DNA from: Astropecten irregularis
Lineage: Eukaryota; Echinodermata; Asteroidea; Paxillosida; Astropectinidae
DNA: 64,000 nucleotides
Direction: 5' to 3'
Assembly (NCBI GenBank): GCA_963971285.1
Contig: OZ020259.1
Span: 4,712,001-4,776,000, forward strand
Shown here: positions 23,801-38,100 of the stretch, piece by piece
Layout: every line of letters starts with the position of its first letter
Numbering within the stretch: the first letter of the stretch is position 1
Program-made: the position numbers and the translations under genes
The notes under the pieces: model-generated
Seen by the model: only the letters and a program-made list of their open reading frames with translations
Database searches by the model: none
Told to the model about the DNA's origin: nothing

Positions 23801-26800
23801 AATAAAAAAAAAACTGAACACAAATGCTGTGCTGAAGAAGATCCATTCTTCAGAGAAGTATGCGAAGACAACCGCCTAAGACATGTAAGTATGTAACCCA
23901 CTCATGTCAACTGGACAAGATGTCCATTTTGCATGTAGGCACCACTCATCTGGATTCAACAATTTTTCAAAACTATACCCCTCCCCCAGGACACGGATCA
24001 CTGTCCCCGGATCATCTCAACAAAAATATGGTCACCTTAAGTTACGAAGGATATACATCATATCATAGGTAGGGCTGCAGTGTATCATAAGTCATACCAT
24101 CATTGATAGTAAGTTACGATGAGTTTGGTGAAATCAAACCCAAGGTTGCTTAGAATTAATAAGAGAATGTTTGTGGGTTGTTTAGAGACAGTCATGTTCA
24201 TCAGTGAAGGTCTTTTACACGGAGCAAACATTGAGATCGATGTCGCCGTCACGTCCCGACCTTTGCAATTTTGATGGAGCAAGCAGTCAACATCTCATGC
24301 AGAATCTATGGTAACCTGATCTCCTGTTTTCTTGTTTTGTTCTTCCCGCACTGTGTACTCTAGAAGCTTCCGTACCACGTTCACATCGTCGACCGATGCC
24401 CGAACGGTGACCCCATCGTGACCTTTGTACCGGAACCGGAAGCCAATGGCAAAGGTCATCTCCTCTGCCTCCCTGTCGTTGTCTCCAAGTGCTGGGTTCT
24501 GGATCGATATTACCAGGCTGAGAAACCGGGAAGATGCGTTGCCAAGGCACTTGTTTCCGTGGTAACGCTGCTTCTAGTGGCCATCATATGTTTTCTTGCT
24601 GGATACTTCACGGGTCAGTGATATGTTTAATATTCTCAATTTCTTTTCGACTCTCTTTTATTTTTGGAAAGGACCTTGGGGATTATGGGGGTTTGAGAAG
24701 AGACTTACAGTGTTTACGAAACGGAGGCTCGGGCTCAGTCTCAGGGTTGCACCCAAGTAAATAAACTCCCATAGACAACAGTGATAAATCCTTAAACTTC
24801 AAAAATCATTTAAAAATATACAGAACTCTCACAGCTGTTCAAGTTGCACAGAAAAATGATAATGAACATGTCACCTTTCATTTTCTTTTCATTTTATGGT
24901 AGGGTGACCATTGAATTTTTGAGATATACTCATTCTCAGCTGACCATCCCTAAAACAAGGTATGGATCACTCCAGTCAAAGAAGCCATTTTAAAAAAATA
25001 TCCCTCTGCAAAGCGGCTGAAATTGACCCACTTTCTCACCCAATTGCATCAAAAATGGTCACGAATGGAAACCCAGAGTCTCATCTTTATAGCTCTCAGA
25101 AATCTCTTATTAAAAATATATTGTTTTAATAATGAGCTCGGCGGGCTGATTTTGGGACTATTTACTTGGGTGCAACCTCAGGCTCTGGCTCCATTTTATG
25201 ATGAATCCATTCTGAAATAACGGGTATCAGAATAGAGGCTTTTGGCTGCGGTTCTGAAGTAGATTATCTGGATTGAAAAGGAAAACAGTGTTTCAGCTTC
25301 AATGGCAAGGGAGCCATTCCCATAGGGTGTTGTGCACAAATCTTTGCTTATACCTATTTCTAAACATCCTCCAAACCAATGAACTTGAATTTGACATTTT
25401 TATGTTCATATTGAGAGCATTGTCTGTCTTCTACTAAGATATGGACAATAAAATATGTCTTTAAAAGGAAGCTGGTACCTTAAACATCGAAATGTCTCCC
25501 TAATTCCCGATGTCTTTCAAAATAATGTCCACTTTCAGACGCTTACCTGTCTCCCTAATACTCTTAATTCTCCAAATACTCCCTATAACAGTTTGTTAAA
25601 AAGAAAATAATAAACGAAATAACTAATGGCAAAGACGACACCAATGTCATTTCTAATAACTAGTAGCTCCCTTTCCACATGGTAACTATACAGGGTGTCC
25701 CCCCAAAACCCAACACTTGTGTCGAAAACTATTACATGAAAATTAAACTGTTTATCCAGAAATTAGTAAAACAACGACCGAAAATCTTGTTGATCTTTTA
25801 AAAGATCAACAATAAAAGAGAAAAGACTTAAGAAATACTGTGGCTGTTTTTCACTGTTTTCTCAATAAGTTGGCACCATATGAAACTGAAATTTTCACAG
25901 ATGGCTGTTACTGTAACTAGCTTAATATTTTTGCCCTTGCATCTGTATTTCTTTGATAAAAACCAAAGTATGATACTACCTTTAAGGAGTACTCTTTCAA
26001 TTGGTCATATTTTCGTAAATTTCTGCCAAATATGCCTGAATTCTACATGGTGATAGTCAAGACATGGCTGTATCACATATCTGAATCGTGAAGTGATAAA
26101 CAGTTTAATTTTAACATAATGGGTCCCGACACAGTGTTGCGTTTTTTCTGGGACACCCTGTAGTAGCTACTCATTCTCATTCTCATACCGATTGATGAGA
26201 TGAAATCCTCGTAGCTTATGCAAGTCCACGATTCCAAGATCTCATTACGATCTTGAAGCCCGGATAATTACTAATGAGTAACACAAGACCGCAACGTAAA
26301 TAGGATCTACGTCTTCCAACTATGTGCAAGGCTCTAGTCGTGTTCCCGTAGGGAGAATGTATTAGGAATTAAAAACGATTTAGTTTCTTGAACGGACCTA
26401 CATAGATGGATAAACTACTGATGTCTTTATTTTAGGGCCAATTTCATAAAACTGTTCAGCACAAAAATTTGCTTAGCACAAAAATGTCTCGCCCAATAAA
26501 ACAAACCACCATTGAAAATTCCATTTGATATTCATGGTCAGCGAACAACAGCCAAAAAACAATCACAAGTGATACACAACACGTGGAAATTTGGTTGTTA
26601 ACCCTGTTTTTATTAAGACAGAAATCTCATGCTTAGCAAATTTTTGTGCTTAACAGTTTTATGAAATTGGCCCCTGGTTATCTAAGTCAGCATCAAGATT
26701 GACCAAATCGCCGTCGATGAATTTAGTTGCTGTGAATTTAATGTATTTCATGTTTTGTGTGGTATAAACACTGAGTTTTGTTGTTATTTTTTTTTTTTCA

Positions 26801-29027
26801 GTTGATTTACCTAGTGACAAACAAGAAGTGGCGTACGAGCGAGGTAATGTGATCATTAGCCTATGTAATTGGATGTCATTATCGTATTTGTGTGTGATAT
26901 AGGCCTAATTTATATCAAGTTCTTTTTATCATTGAAAAGTGAACAAAGAAAAATTGACTGGAGCGGGATTCGAACCGGCGACCTCATGAATACCGTACAC
27001 AGGCGCACTACCAACTGAGCCATCCAGCCCTACGCTGGGTGGTGTCCCGAATAGTCAACTATCTTTGTTCGTTTGGCAGTCAGAAGCCATGAAACCACGC
27101 ACACACCGCCACACCCCAGGGATCGTTTCAATGAAACACGCAGCAATGATGCAACCTGGGAACGGTACATGGGGGATCACTCAAAGAGGATACGGCTTTT
27201 AGAGACGGATTATTAGTTGTCTTTGTGTGATTATCGTAGTTCTGTTATTAATTTCTACGTACTTCTTCAATTGCGTGAATAAGTTTACCGGGATTGGTGA
27301 TGTGTTTTTTTTTAAGAAACAAATGACACTCAAAGGTTCAGTAAAGCTTTTTTTTTTAGGTTTACTGTAATAAAAACAAATAGGCCTACATCTGTATTGT
27401 TATAAAACTCAACCTGTCTATCATTGTTTGTGCTAAACGCAATTGTATATAGAAAACGGAGGAATTCTAGACCCATAATTTAGCACCCCACTTTTCGCGA
27501 CGAAAAACCTTGCTTACGTCACATGCAGAACGCCACGCAGTATACTGTGATGCGAGCCTATACTAGTTCTGTATGTGACGTCACTCGCTATTGTTGCATG
27601 GATCAGTTCGAAGGGGGACTTTTTTAGGGGGCGGGGCATACATGTACTGATTTTGTAACTTGTTGGTCAAAAGTAAGCACTGACATTAACATATAAATTT
27701 ATATAGTAATTAATAATGTATTAAGCAATAATTTTAAAGCCTTTCACCTTTTTGCCAATTTTGATTACAGTAAATCTTTAACAAGCATTCTTTTCCTGCT
27801 TTTCAGGAAGAAAAATGAAACAAATTGATCATTCCTAAGAGGAGTTATGCCTAATTTAATAAAGGTACTCATTTTGCAAGCTGTCCATACAATGTTAATG
27901 CTTGACTAAATCTAAGCATCTGAGTAAGCAGCAAAGGGTATTAAAGATTACTATACATATTTTGTTTTGTCATGGACAGCATGCACGGTATTTGTAAATT
28001 TATTCGCAGGATTTTTGATCTTTAAAAGATCAAGATTGTTTTTGGTCTTTGGTTTTACTCTTTTCTGGAATTAATACAGCATTTCAAGCAGAAATATTTT
28101 AACGGTATGTTTCTACCATCACCATCGTCATACCCTGTAAGTTATAGGTAAATCTGTGACGATTTCTGTTTCGGTATGCTACCAAAGTATGATAATACGT
28201 TTAAGATTCCCCACTGAACAAATTGCACAAAAAGTAAAGAAATTCAACTCCTTGTGAGCTGAACATAAAATGTTCGTGATGTTTATGCGAGTGAGGTAAA
28301 AAATATCGGAGACGCAACTTTAAGAAATTAATCAGAGCTAGCTTGGGAGAGAGCGAGCGCGGAGCCTTGTCTTTGGCCGCCTGAACGGCCCCGGTGTCCC
28401 GGGCATCTGGGTTTATCGTAAGTCTCCATCTTGCAGCCGTGCTTTATCCGCTGATATTTTCCTCAGATAAAGACTCCAACTCGCAACCTTAGCTGTCACT
28501 TCAAGTCTCGGGCAAATACTGATATCTTTCTGTTTCTATTTGTTTTTTTCTTTGCCGTTTCGATTCATATTCCACATCTGATTATATATATACAGTATAT
28601 ATATATAGTCCTTGTGTTGAAAAGAATTGAGTCGCGGATTGAAACAAAATATATATGGTCGGATATGAAGTGGCGCTGATTGAAAAAGGAATATTCTTAG
28701 AAATCCTTTTGGTAGACTGAGGCTATTTTTGTGCAAGGGTCTTTCAACACAAGCAATGTTGAAATACGCATGTTATCAACAAAGAGTAAGAGTTATGTTG
28801 TACTAAAATAAAAGTACTCGTGTTACGGTAGCCTCGATTAGCCATTATTATTATTGTTTCCAATTGTTTGCAAGCGATCATCAATACACTTCGGGAGATA
28901 TTAGAGATAATATGAATAAATTGTTGTTGTTGTTGTTGTTGTCGTTGTTGTTTCTGTTGAGGGTGTTGTTGTTGCTGTTGCTTTTAATGTTGCTTTTGTT
29001 ATTGCTTTTGTTGTTGTTTTCGTTGTT

Positions 29028-29058
<31 letters not shown>

Positions 29059-29093
29059 TTGTTGTTGTTGTTGTTGTTGTTGTTGCTGCTGTT

Positions 29094-29124
<31 letters not shown>

Positions 29125-32100
29125 TTGTTGCTGTTGTTATTACTTTTGTTATTGCTTTTGATGTTGCTGTTGTTGTTTTTAAGAGTTTGCTGCAATTGAA
29201 TGAGGTTGGGATTGTATGATTGGAGTCAATCTACTTTACACTGCTCTACGTTCTTTGATTCGGTTGCCAAGTTTCATCAAGGGGGATTGCGTGTCTTATC
29301 TCTACCTGTCAATGTGTCCATGACGGCTCCTGCTTAAAGTCTTGATATCAACTGACAAGGCTATACCGTGCATACGATAACCCCGAACTGTCCCTGTGCA
29401 TGAGATGTGGACTTGTTTTCTTGGATTGATTTCAGAATATTCATTCCGAGTCAGCAGCCTGTGCATGAGAATGGCATGAAGCTATAGGCGCTGAGAAGTA
29501 TGCATCAAGTTGTTATTATGCCACTGGGTGATGTGCATCATAATACATAATTAGAATTATTACCATGTTTAAAAATTCATTTGATTTATATTGATAGTTT
29601 CAAATTTGCTTTTAATGATTTGTCGACCACCTGATGTGTTGATTAGATATCAATTAATCAAGCAAGATTTATATAATTTAATCAATTTTGTTTCAATAAT
29701 AGGCCTATAAGATTTATACTCGAATTTCTCATTAAAGGTAACATCATATACTTTTGCCAAAGAAATGCAGTTTCATGGGCAGAAAAATTAAGAAATATAC
29801 AGTAACAGTCATCTGTGAAATGTCCTGTCCCACACGGTGCCCACTTTTTGAGAAAACAGCGAAAAACGGCCAATCTATTCAGAGTTTTTATCTCCCTAAG
29901 ATCAAAACTCTGTTTTGGGGTCTTTGGATTAACTTTTTCCTGAATATTAAAATACAGCATTTCAGGCAGAGTTTTTTTTAACGGTATACGTTTCTAATAC
30001 AATCACTAGACCAGTGTTTGTTGTACAACCTGTGAAGATTTCAGATTTTTTGGTATGCTACCAATGTATGAAATTACCTTTAAGTCTAATTGAATCAATG
30101 TTTTCCTTAAAACAACCTTTGTACGTTTGCCAAATTAATGTGAAAATGTGTCACATGACCCTCAATATAACCCAATTCATTGGTCAATTTCACATTATAC
30201 GTTTTCCTGATATTTCTTTCAACCAATAGGACCGGTGAGAATTACAGTTGCGTCATCATTACGTCAGCCTTACCTCCCTTCCTACAGTGATTCCAACTCC
30301 AAAAAATATCAGGAATTTTCCCGCGCTTTTACAACGGCGGTAAGTTCTTTTAAAAACATGTCTAATGCTGTGACTTATTAACTATATACAGTATAAAGTC
30401 TGATTAACATTGTTTATATAATGACATGATACCAGGGGCAAATTTCATAGACCTGCTTATATTAAGCAAAGAATTTTGCTTAAGCATGAAAAGTCTTCCT
30501 TGAACAAACAAGATTACCAACCAAATTTCCATGTGATGTTTACTGCTTTCGACTTGTATTTGGATATTGTTCGCTGAGTATAACATTCACAAGGAGTTTT
30601 TGCTGGCATACTGATTTTATTTATTTATTTATTTATATTTTATTTATAAGCAAGATATTTGGTGCTTAAGCAGCTCTATGAAATTGGCCCCAGGAGTCAA
30701 TAACATAGTCCTGCTTAGGCACCAAAAATATGCTTAAGCACCAAACACCTTGGTAAATAAAATCAGTATGCCAGCCAAATCTCCTTGTGCATGTTATGCC
30801 CAGCAAACAATGGCTGAATACAAGTCAAAAATGGTATGAACGTCACATGAAAATTTGATTTGTAATCCTGTTTGATCAAGGAAGACTTTTCATGCTTAAC
30901 CATTTGCTCAAGCAGATCTATGAAATTAGCTCCTGTTCATTAAAGATTGATTTCACGTTTGTTTAACACAAACAAACGTTTTTAAATTTAAGATAAGTAG
31001 GGCATACTTAAAATTGTTAAATGAGCTTGTAAACCTAAAATATCTATGTGTGCCTTATCTCCAGTAAAGCTTATATTTTACCGTATTGATACAAGTTAAA
31101 GAACAGGTTGTTCAAAATGCAGAATAAAATGACTGTTTTATACTTATAAAGCCGTCTTGAATTTATAACATATGACTGGTAAAGGTCACAGCACAGTACT
31201 CACACTTTGTATACTACAGCATGCATAAACCTATGAAATGTTTAGCTGAATCGGACATCTTTGTCACGAGAAAATAGCGAGAAACCAACTCAGTTTTTCT
31301 TATAAAACATGGTTTTGATCTTACCCCGAGATCAAAACTGTTTTCGGTCTTTGTTTGACTAATTTCTGGATAAGTACACCATTTCAGGCGGGAATATTGT
31401 ATAACGGTATGTTTCTACCACCACCATATTCATACCCTGAAAGTTATACGTAAATCTGTGAACATTTCTGTTTGGGTATGTTACCAATCCTGTACTATAT
31501 AAATTATACCTTTAAATAAAATTAGCGACTGGCTTCAGTCTGTGGCGTAAGTGGATCGTCTCCAGGATTATGCTGTTACTTACTGGATTTGCACCGTCAC
31601 ACGGTAGACAATTGCATTTGCCAGTCGTGATATCATAGCCCGAATGATTATACCATTAAAGCCGGTTCCTATAAACGTCATGAAACTCCGCGGCAAAATG
31701 ATTCAAGGGTGAAAATTTTATCATAATCACATTGAGAATGTGATCAGCTTTGGGCGCGAGTGTTTCATGTCGCCCTTAAAGGTACTATCATACTTTGGTA
31801 AGAAACCAAAACAGAAATGTTCACAGATTTATGTATAACTTACAGGGTATGAAGATGGTGGTTGTAGAAACATATGGTTACAATTGTTCCGCCTGAAATG
31901 GTTAATTTATCCAGAAATTAGTACAATGACGACCGAAAATATTTTTGATCTTTTAAAAGATCAACAATAAAAGAGAAAAGACTTAAGAAATACTGTGGTT
32001 TTTTTTTTTTTTTTTACTGTTTTCTCAAAAAGTGGGCACCGTATGAGACTGAAATTTTCACAGATGACTGTTACTGTATATGTCTTGATATTTTGCCCAT

Positions 32101-35100
32101 GAATCCGTATTTCTTTGACAAAAACCAAAGTATGACACTATACCTTTAAATGTAATACATATTATACTTTGATTTTTATCAAAGAAATACATATTCATGG
32201 CCAAACCAAAAATAATCAAGGAAGATACAGTAACAGTCATCTGTGAAATACCCAGTCCCATACGGTGGTGCCCGCTTTGAGAGAAAACAGTGAAAATACT
32301 CACGGTATTTTCAAATCTGTTCACATCATCTCCGAGATCAAAACTGTTTTATTGGTCTTTGATTTTACACTTTTCGTGATAAATACAGCATTTCAGGCAG
32401 AAACATATTCGATTCGTTTAGCATTTGACAGTTGTTCTCTTTTCACAGATAGATGGTGTGTTTAAGAAGAGCATTTTGCAAGACGAGTACTCGCATTGTA
32501 CAGTCGACAGTCTAAGGTATTTATTTCTACTTAAGTTCTGAGCCCAATTTTATGGAATCAGTTACCGTTAGCAAAAAGTATTCGCTTACGCTAGCAGATT
32601 TTGTATTGCTTACGGTTTGCGTATTTCACAGTAGAGTTTCCTTTTTGGTAACGGTAAGCAAGGTTTTATCTGCAGAATGCATTATGATAGTGCGTTAGCA
32701 GAAGATAATCACGGTTAGCTTAAATGATTTGCTAACCAGATTCCATTAGATATATTTCACGCATTGCAGTTCCTGTGAGCACAAAAATAGGCCCTAACGG
32801 ATCCCCTGATTGTCTCATAATTAACGTTAGTCATTTCTAACGGTCAGTCCGTGTTACCTGTCACATCTTTGGCAATTCTGAATCACGGACTACACGTTAA
32901 GAAACCATGATAAGGCCATATCGTGCTCTCTATGTAAATGCAAAAGAGTGAAAAAAAATACCACTCGTTTAGAATCGAGATGTCCTTTTATGGCTCTTGA
33001 AAAAGAGTGGTGGTTATTTCACTCTTTTGGAGTGGTTTTCACTCTGGGCCTGAGTGAAAAATCACTCAAAACGATGCAAACTTCACTCTAAAAGAGTGGA
33101 AGGCAACTCGAAAATGAGTTGTCCCTCACATGGCTCTTCAAAGAGTGGCTTTTCACTCTTTTGGAGTGGTTTAAAATCACTCCAAACGATGCAAACTTCA
33201 CTCTTAAAGAGTGGAAGACAACTCGATAAAGAGTTGTCCCTCATATGGCGCTTCAAAGATTGTCTTTTCACTCTTTTGCATTTTTAGAGAGCAAGTGAAC
33301 TTGCATTTAGGTGTATTCTGTATCGGTGTAATATTACAGTTCTCAAATCTACAGGGGTATTTTGAGGCTATGTCCCTGCCGTTGCAATTTTTATCCTTAT
33401 CCAACTCTTATACAATCGAATCGACAATATATTCACCGTGGTTGAACGAACTCCATTCCAAACGTTTGATAATAATGAGATCTCCCTACATCAATTACAT
33501 GTTATAATAGAATCAAAATCAGATTACAATTTAAGTAAGTAGATAAATGCGACTTAAACTGCCATATCCGTCGTGCCAAACGATTCTTAAACTGCCAAAG
33601 GACAAAAACAATTGCCAAAACATTCTGGTTTGTTTTTATGTCTTCATTATGTAGTCAATCAACACGCTGATATATTTTATCGTGTTGTTGTAAGGTATTA
33701 GCTATGCCACTGTGGTATACTTTAATTCTTAATCTATCCTCACAAATCGCATTGCTGATTTTGACAGCACGGCGACTTTTACGTGCTCGATGTTCTTTCC
33801 TTCGCCGCAAATTTGATCTTGCTCACGGTACAATCAATACCTGATGACACGCTCGTATTTCACTCGGCTACTACCGGTACGGTCCAAGAGTTTTGGGCTT
33901 TGATTGCCGTGCCAAGATTAGGCCTAGTGTGCGGTTTTGTTTGTTTGTTATACCTATTCCCCGAGCTAGTTAGAACTTAAAGCAAGAAGGCTTTTCGTCC
34001 GCTGGCAGCCTGCCGACAACAGGAGGTATGTTTGTTGCGTTCTCATACCCCCGATGTATAGCTAGAGACATGAATTTATGTTGGAATCTCCAGGGAAGTA
34101 CGGGATGAATGCAGCCGCACCGCGAAGAGCCGTTTAGTGGCGCCGTAGGCTACGGGGTCGTAGTCGCATGGCGCCCGCTCCATACAGGTACTAGGGGCGA
34201 ACTTGAGGTTAACATCCCTCAAGAGAAAAATCTGTATACTTACTCCCGTGCTGCATGCCCACATCGTGTTGGTTTTGTTGAAAACCTGGTGGAATTGGCC
34301 CTGTTCCTAATACTACCACAATACTAGTTCACCCTAAGCGTCAATTGTTTGACATGGTTGGGGAAAATAATCCCTCGGTACAGCGCTAGCAACAATCAGG
34401 CGTTAGGGTAGAAAATCGGGAACATACATTTAAGGTCACGGCCGGGTTGCGTACACAGTTTACATTAACCCTCTTTAGACCTTTTTAACAAATAAATCGA
34501 AATCAATTCAATTCAGTTCAAAACCTACCTTTTCAATTATAGTGAAATCCCTATTACAATTTGTGTGGTTCAAATTGAGAAAATAATTGACGACTAAGTA
34601 TATTACTCAATTTACTCTGGAGCGAAATCCTAGAACAATTTACGGCTTAGTCGATTCATGGCAGCTCTATGAAATTGGCCCCTGGTCTAAGGCAGAGTGT
34701 GCACCACTGTCAACATTTTCGGTAACAATCTCGGGATAAACATGTTGCCCATGTTGTCTGTGTACACAGAGTAAAACGAGCTGGGTAACATGTCGCAGCA
34801 ACATCTCGGTAACATGTTGGCCAAATGTTGCTAGTGTACACAGGGCCCAAAGTCGTGTTGCCCAGGTGTGTTGTCCTAACTGGGCAACATAATGTTACAT
34901 GACTGTACACTCTTTATAGAACGAGGACCGACCTGCATGATTGAGAAGTCCTCACAACTAGCTAGAAAGACGATTCTGGCTTTAAATGAGTACAGATGGT
35001 TTCATACACGGGGAAGTGTTAAAGGAACAGGAGGTTTAAGAAGGATTTGAGACTTTGTGTCGTGACTATTGATTGGTATGCGCATGGCAGCGCGTTGCCC

Positions 35101-38100
35101 ATCTACCTTCGAGCGGTACCCCTTCGGTCTCCTGATGGCCATCCCCCAGGCAGCCAAGCGACCCATCCCCATCTCAGCAAAATAATGATCCATCTGACTC
35201 AACCACGTGTCGTGTAGACGCTCTACAGGGCGAGTCCAACCAGTAGGTTCTCTCATAGAGAGAATTCGCTTGGCAGGATCACTCGCAGGGAATCTAGCCA
35301 CATGACCGTAACCACAGTAACCTTTCGTTTGACACACGGTCCGACCAGAGGTCGGAAACACCATGTAAGAATCAATCGTACTTTCGCACTTCTAATTCAA
35401 TCGCACTTCTCGTAAGGTCTCAACGTTTCGACTAGCCTGCTCTAGTCATCATCAGAGACGAGGTTTGATAGCAAGTCAGAAAGCTTAGAATTAAGTTGTT
35501 ACTAAATCTGCAACAACAAAAACGATCAAAAATTGTCCCAAAACGCCCCAGATAAATCGTTCCTAACTTCTCGATGTCAAAAAGACATAAGTATAGGCCC
35601 AATACAATAATTACCTCAATGCATAACTAATCTATTTGTTCCTCCACGTGTCTTCTTATAACGACCGTAACTGTGTAGGCGTGGCAGTGTCAATGTAGAG
35701 TACACCATCCACCTCCTTAGTCCACCTGCCACACGGCATAGCAAAGAGGGCGCCCCAATGGATACCATGGCAACAACCAGAGACGTCATCATTGAGATTC
35801 TCAGGGAGGCTACGTCATCGGGTCAACTGGCTGGTCTCAAGATGGACAGGAAATCCATCATTGTCATTCAAGGTATACTTGAACAATAACAACAACAACA
35901 GCTTAAACTTCATAAACAACATCACAACAGCTGTTAGAGCAACAACTGTTACAACAGCAACAACACCAAGAACATCAGCAATAACAGCAGCAACAACATC
36001 AACAACAACTGTTACAACAGGATCCAACAACAGTAGCAACACCAACACCAACAACACGAACAGCAACAGCACCACCACCACCAAAAACAGCAACAGCAGC
36101 AACATCAGCAACAACAACAACAACAACAACAGCAACAGCAACATCAACAACAACATCAACAACAACAGCAACATCAACAACAACAGCAACAACAACAACA
36201 ATAACAACAACATCAACATCAACAACAACAACAAAAACAACAATAATAACAACAACAACATCAACAACAACAACAGCTGCAGCTGCAGCAACAGCAGCAA
36301 CAGCAACAAGAACTACTAACAGCAAAAAAAATACACGATCCAAATATCCGGAACCATGTTTACCAATTAAGTGTCCCCTTTTGGAGCCATTTCACAATTA
36401 ACTTTGTTGACGGAATGCACTTTGAATTAATCTGTATTTTGGTCTGTTAATATCATAGTCCAAACTCGATATTTCCTTCCTTATAGTACTCTTTGGGCTG
36501 ACAGAGGAACCGTCTGGGGCGCCACCAACGGCATGGCCACTCAGTTCCGCAATACTCAGGATTGAACCAGGTTAGCCTTGTTTAACATAGGGCGTTTACG
36601 AAACGGGGTCTTAGGCTCAGGCTCAGGCTCATGCTCCGGCTCCGGCTCCGGCTCCGGCTCCATTTCGTGAATCCATTCTAAAATAATGGAAATGAAAATC
36701 GAGGCTTTTGGATGCGGTTCGGAAGTAGATTATCTGGTTTGAAAAAGAAAAAAGAGCTTCAGCTTCAATGAAAAAACACATTTTCAGCATATGGATGACA
36801 GAGCCGGAGCCTAAGCCTGAGCCTCCGTTTCGTAAACCCCCATATGACATCATTATTATTGTTCGACGGAGTACAACATTTAGAGAACGATCAACTGAAA
36901 TTCTCCTAATATCTGAAATTCGTGGTTTCGTGACACAGGTTTGATCAACCAGCGCGGCTGCGGTACTCGACCGAGCGATGGGCCTCGGCTGACCCGTATC
37001 GTCGGGGGCACAGATGCTAAGCCTGGCCGCTGGCCCTGGCTGGGTTCCATGCAGTACTGGCTCGGGGACGAGTACGGTCACCGGTGTGCTGCGTCCCTGC
37101 TCAACCCGGAGTGGGCTATCACAGCTGCTCACTGTGTGGAAGGGTAGGTATAGGCGCTAGGACTGACCATCGGTCAGGGGAGCTAGTTGGTAAGGGACAA
37201 GTCGGTCAGGGGCGAGTTGACTTATAATCGTGCCATTAAGGTTTAACTGTAAGGCCGTGTCCCAAATCTCTGGCTGCGGCTGCAAATTACACACGCATCT
37301 ATGGCAGCCACTAGCCAGTGACTGCAGCCGTTTCTATAGACTTGTGTGTAAGACCGTGTCCTAAATCTCTGGCTGCGGCTGCAAATTACACACGCACCTA
37401 TATGGCAGCCACTAAGCCAGTGACTTCAACCGTTTCCATAGGTCACGATATAGACCGAACAAGAATTAATGTCAAATCTTTTCAAGATAAAGATCTCACG
37501 AACTCAAACGATAACCACCAAAAAACCACAAGGGAAACTGAATGGATAGCTTTGAAGTCATTGAAAAGAGGACAAAGACACAATTGGTTGGAGTGGGATT
37601 CGAACCCGTGACTATCCCGGAATACCGTACCGTGGTGCTCTACCAACTTATCAATCCTGCCCTGGGTGAATTTCATGAAGCCCTGTGATTGATCGTAAGT
37701 CGAGTTACGAATGATCATAACCCATCGTATTCTACGACTTCTACGAGGGGCTTCAATGCGTCGTAAGTTAGGATGAGTTTGTTGAAATCGACCTAAATAA
37801 TGTTCTCGTTAAATGCAAAAGAGTGAAAAATACCACTCGTTCAAAATTGAGTTGTCCTTCATATGGCTCTTGAAAAAGAGTGGTGGATATTTCACTCTTT
37901 TGAAGTGGTTTTCACTCTGGGCAGGAGTAAAAAAAAAAATCACTCCAAACGATGCAAACTTCACTCTAAAAGAGTGGAAGACAGCTCGATTAAGAATTGT
38001 CCTTCATATGGCTCTTCAAAGAGTGGCTTTTCACTCTTTTGCATTTAGAGATTGGCAGTGTCCAGAAGAGTCAATCATTGTATCTCTATGCGTTTTGTAG

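Noticed and set aside
28864..29199. Poly-Leu and poly-Asn/Ser open frames on the two strands
   Set aside because: They are produced by the TTG/CTG repeat; no splice sites, domain or conserved ends.
33778..33980. Possible SEA-domain exon (GDFYVLDVLSF)
   Set aside because: It resembles the missing strand and follows a CAG, but the frame needed starts at phase 0 while the upstream exon ends in phase 2; in the joining frame a TGA follows after 16 codons.
34109..34327. 72-codon frame with GYGVVVAWRPLH
   Set aside because: Looks faintly like a SEA strand, but the only phase-compatible start has a poor acceptor and the end is phase 1 instead of 2.
35792..36343. Poly-Asn, poly-Leu and poly-Val open frames over the CAA/CAG tract
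   Set aside because: Products of the trinucleotide repeat; only the first part (to 35872) is a real exon, in the gene 2 frame.
36629..37132. 167-codon frame on the minus strand
   Set aside because: It is antisense to the trypsin exon 36939-37143 and to a palindromic repeat; the plus-strand protease motifs are unambiguous.
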